Below are positions 61,101 through 64,000 of a stretch of 64,000 nt of DNA, piece after piece (within the stretch, counting starts at the first letter, position 1; each line of letters opens with the position of its first letter). A model generated the notes under the pieces. That model did no database searches. It worked only from the letters and a program-made list of their open reading frames with translations, and was not told where the DNA came from. The position numbers were made by a program, and so were the translations under genes. The stretch comes from Pseudisothecium myosuroides (lineage: Eukaryota; Streptophyta; Bryopsida; Hypnales; Lembophyllaceae), in assembly GCA_951799445.1 (NCBI GenBank), contig OX637287.1:44483724-44547723 (forward strand). The letters are read 5' to 3'.

Positions 61101-61859
61101 TTGATGTCTCATGAAATTCATAACATGGTTAGGAAATGGAATTGAATGAGAATGCAAGGTCCAAAAGAAGAAGAAAAAGAAAAAGAAAATTATTACCAAA
61201 TAGTGAACATTGAGTTGAGTTATTGCAAGTACCATAGAGTTCAAATACTTCCTATCTAGATACTTTAAACCCAAGAAAAATCCAATTAATTTGAAATTTC
61301 TTCTGAAGATTAAAGTACCAAATGAAGAATGGTGCAAAAATTTTTAGAGAATATGTTCTATTCGAGACACCCTAAACACTCTATTATACTACATGGTTCA
61401 CACAGGTACTCAATCCTAACTAACCAATCCACATCACGCAGAAATCTAAACAGGTGAGTGCAAAGCGTTTGTTCCAATAGAGCAACCACAAAGAAGTCCA
61501 AAATTTGACATTGATTGGTAGCCCTAACATGGAGGTACAAACAAAATCTTCGATACAGATTTCTCGTCGCATCTCGTGGCGGTACTCCATGAGCTTGCAG
61601 ACAGTCACATCACGGCACAGCACTCATAAGATATCTGTATTCATAAATCTATCTGAAATTATGCATGCTTGAAACTATAAGGGGAGGTCTCCATTTCTAA
61701 ATCCTTACCAAAGTAACATAAGATAATCTGTTGTCATTTGAGTTCCTCAGACTCTTAGTTCCTTGCATTTCACTATTGCACTCCCTAGAAAAGCTTTGGT
61801 GTTGTATGTTCATGGATGCACTGCATAACAAAAAGTAACTGGCTGGGAGACTCTGACCG
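61101..61859. other. 3' flank of SINA-like gene C
   Basis: Shared with the flank of gene B from about 61330 (AGACACCCTAAACACTCTAT). No separate gene. Confidence 0.5.
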
Positions 61860-63081
61860 TCAATCATCAAAACGCTGGGCGAATCTGATTCTCTTTATTC
61901 CAGGGACGTGTATGTCAAGTTGCCCTTGAAACTCACAGTTTTCGAGGCCATGAGAACTTTGAGGGACAAGCAAAAAATTTCTTTTCCATTCATCGCCTTT
62001 TCGAATGTCGCGTCCTTGGGTCTTCAAGGTGTAGCTGTCACGTGTTCCGTCCTTCACATTAACTTCAAGCTTCAGCCGCCCAGGAAAAGTCCCAAGGCAA
62101 GCACAGAAAAACTTATCCCCTAGAGGACTCTGTTTCTCACGATGGACTACGAACAGGTGATAATAACCGCCATCGACAAAGATATAATCATCGGTGGGCC
62201 TCATTGTGAACTTATCAGTAGGTTGCACAGTTTGCACTTGGTGCTCCTCCTGGAAGTGAAGGGGAAGGGAATGGGTGGAACCTTCGAACTTGCAACCGTC
62301 AAAAAGGCAGTTGAAGGGCCGATACTCGCACAATGTGCTCTCATGCAAGACTTTCTTGGTATACCTGAGCACTGTCTGGCAACCATGAAGAGAATTCTTG
62401 CAGCTCACAAGCAGAGACTCGAGAATCTTCTCCACTGCTATGTTCCGGTTATTGCCTATTGGCTTCTGACAAGACGGGCATTTCTTGCAATCAATCTTCT
62501 CCCAACAAGCTGCGCACGTTGTGTGGCCACTCGGACACTGGCTTGGTCACCAAACAACCGCTCTTGCAAATCAAGAACCTGTGGTGATTCCTCACTCATT
62601 ATTGGACTAGAAAATGCTCCAGAGACTCCAAAACCGCAAATAAAGAAAACTTGTGGTTATGGCTTATAACACAGACCCCCTTCGCAAATGGCTCACTAAC
62701 ACAGGAAGATTATAAGTCCTCATTGAGATGGTGAAATGCCAGCATCTTGAATTCTAATAGAAGAAATCGCACGGCCCCAAAATCTGGATTCATCAAACCC
62801 TACACCTCCGGATTCCAAGAAAGCTTACGACCTTGCATTCTACATGAAGCTGACCTATGAAGCAACAAGGAACCTCACAAGTCTGAAACTGCAATGCAAA
62901 GATCGAGAAAACAGGAAGTCACGCATGATGGAAAGGAGAGTTCCTAAGTTACCTGGTAGACTGGCGGGGCAAGATCCTCTGAACAAATGGGACACTCAAG
63001 GATGTCAGGATCCAACAGCTCGAACTTGCGCTTTGAAGTGGACTGCATTTTCTCAGCCTGCGAACTCTTTCCCGGCGCCAT
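61860..63081 (-). CDS. SINA-like RING E3 ubiquitin ligase, copy C
   Basis: Predicted 268 aa from exon 1 (63081-62953, MAPGKSSQAEKMQSTSKRKF...VYQ) and exon 2 (62537-61860), intron 62952-62538. The RING (CPIC..CPSGHTTCAACW..CPSCQKPIG), SIAH fingers (CKNSLHGCQTVL, GCKFEGSTHSLPLHFQEEH) and TRAF-like domain (HLFVVHREKQSPLGDKFFCACLGTF) are complete. Exon 1 is longer than in A and B by a short MQSTS insert, and the C-terminus (HVPGIKRIRFAQRFDD) is unique. Frame is intact. Duplicate E3 ligases with different tails may recognise different substrates; that is inference. Confidence 0.9.
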
Positions 63082-64000
63082 TGATGATTCTGGCTACCTC
63101 AGTCTCGCAACCATCTTGCAATTTGGGCACCATCAGTCCGAAACAAATCATCTCCGCACAGCCTGCAATCCCCTTCCCTGAAATGAATCACTCAGCAACC
63201 CTAATTCTCATTTTAAGTACTGACACACTTACATCTGAAAGGGTGGGCGTGCAATCACTATTTTTCAAACTATAAAGTCTCTTTGTATGTTCCCATTTTG
63301 CAACTACAGTGGAGTTAATCGTAAAGTGAACCCCAGTTTGTAGTAAGAAGGGGCGTCTTAGAAAGGTCTAATATAACTAAGAATAGTACAGAAGAAACAC
63401 AACACCAAACTTTGATCAGACCAAGTTTGGGTGCTTCAAGGAGTTTCGTCCTGGTGTTTTTCTGAAACTCTCGCTGCTGGTTCAACATCGCACACACTTT
63501 ATGATTAATTCTAGTGGCTCTCATAAGTAAGTATTCATACAATTCAAAAATTGCCATCACTAATTGCAAAATTAAATTTGTCCAACAAATTTTGGACATG
63601 TTGCAGTATAAGTAAACCACGTGCATGAAATGATTTTTCAAAAAAACTCAAATTATTTTTTTTATCTTTTTTATAATTTAATCAAACTTGTTAATTAAAG
63701 AATTTTTTTATAAAAGAAATTTATTTTTAAGATTTTTTGGTGAGTTGGAATGATAATTCTTTTAGAAATTTTAAAATAAGAATTCTTCAAATTTTAAAAT
63801 TTATTGAGTGAAATAATATTGACTAAAGAATGACTAAAAAATTTTACATTTCTTATAAGTCATTCCAAAAATCTTTAAAAAATAATTAAAAAATAATATA
63901 TAAATATTTGAAACACTTTTCAAATTTTCCATAATTTTTGGAGATTTTTGGAGTGACTTATAAGAAACGTAAACATTTGAAGATATATTTTAGTTAGTAA
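63082..64000. other. 5' flank of SINA-like gene C and AT-rich end of window
   Basis: 63082-63240 still resembles the A and B upstream regions. Beyond that it is A/T-rich with no supported gene. Confidence 0.5.

Noticed and set aside
1..64000. CRISPR arrays, bacterial operons, rRNA or tRNA genes
   Set aside because: No spaced direct repeats, no ribosome-binding-site-led gene runs and no recognisable cloverleaf or rRNA sequence; introns and LTR elements show nuclear plant DNA.

Overview
The window is nuclear DNA of a plant. It is AT-rich, with spliceosomal introns (GT..AG, roughly 130 to 410 bp), a Ty1/copia retrotransposon primed by initiator-Met tRNA, Stowaway-type MITEs and plant-style SINA-like RING genes. 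A gene combining a VWA domain with an alpha-kinase domain argues against a flowering plant and suggests an early-diverging lineage such as a bryophyte or lycophyte. That placement is inference. No organelle, bacterial or CRISPR signal was seen.

Layout. (1) 1-7 kb is the genic edge: the 3' end of an armadillo-repeat gene (+) converges on a five-exon VWA/alpha-kinase gene (-). Upstream of the kinase lies a three-copy tandem repeat of about 340 bp. (2) 7-13 kb is AT-rich and mostly empty, with one TTAA-type MITE. (3) From 13 kb to the end is a decayed tandem array of one module: a gene for a basic/coiled-coil protein with an AP2-like segment (+), a conserved block carrying minus-strand coding-like remnants, and a SINA-like E3 ligase gene (-), the two genes being tail to tail. 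Three modules are visible (A 13.0-28.7 kb, B about 31-47.3 kb, C about 47.9-63.1 kb); the B and C copies lie about 15.3-15.8 kb apart. All three SINA-like genes are open. Of the AP2-like genes only copy C (57261-59051) is intact; B is frameshifted and A is a 5'-truncated remnant.

Mobile DNA explains most of the rest. Copy A is split by a 5.7-kb copia element (13617-19852, TSD TGATT, 198-bp LTRs). Its gag-pol has eight in-frame stops and one frameshift. Between RNase H and the 3' LTR it carries an antisense ORF with an RNase H1 hybrid-binding (viroplasmin-type) domain. A 562-bp element is nested in its 3' LTR with a 7-bp TSD. Because the modules are paralogous, filled and empty sites can be compared inside the window. 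This exposes TTAA-flanked (piggyBac-like) MITEs, TA-flanked elements with CACTA-like ends nested three deep, two Stowaway-like MITEs, a Mutator-like MITE with a 9-bp TSD and a large foldback hairpin.

All coordinates and translations were read by eye; no database search was possible, so family names rest on recognised motifs.
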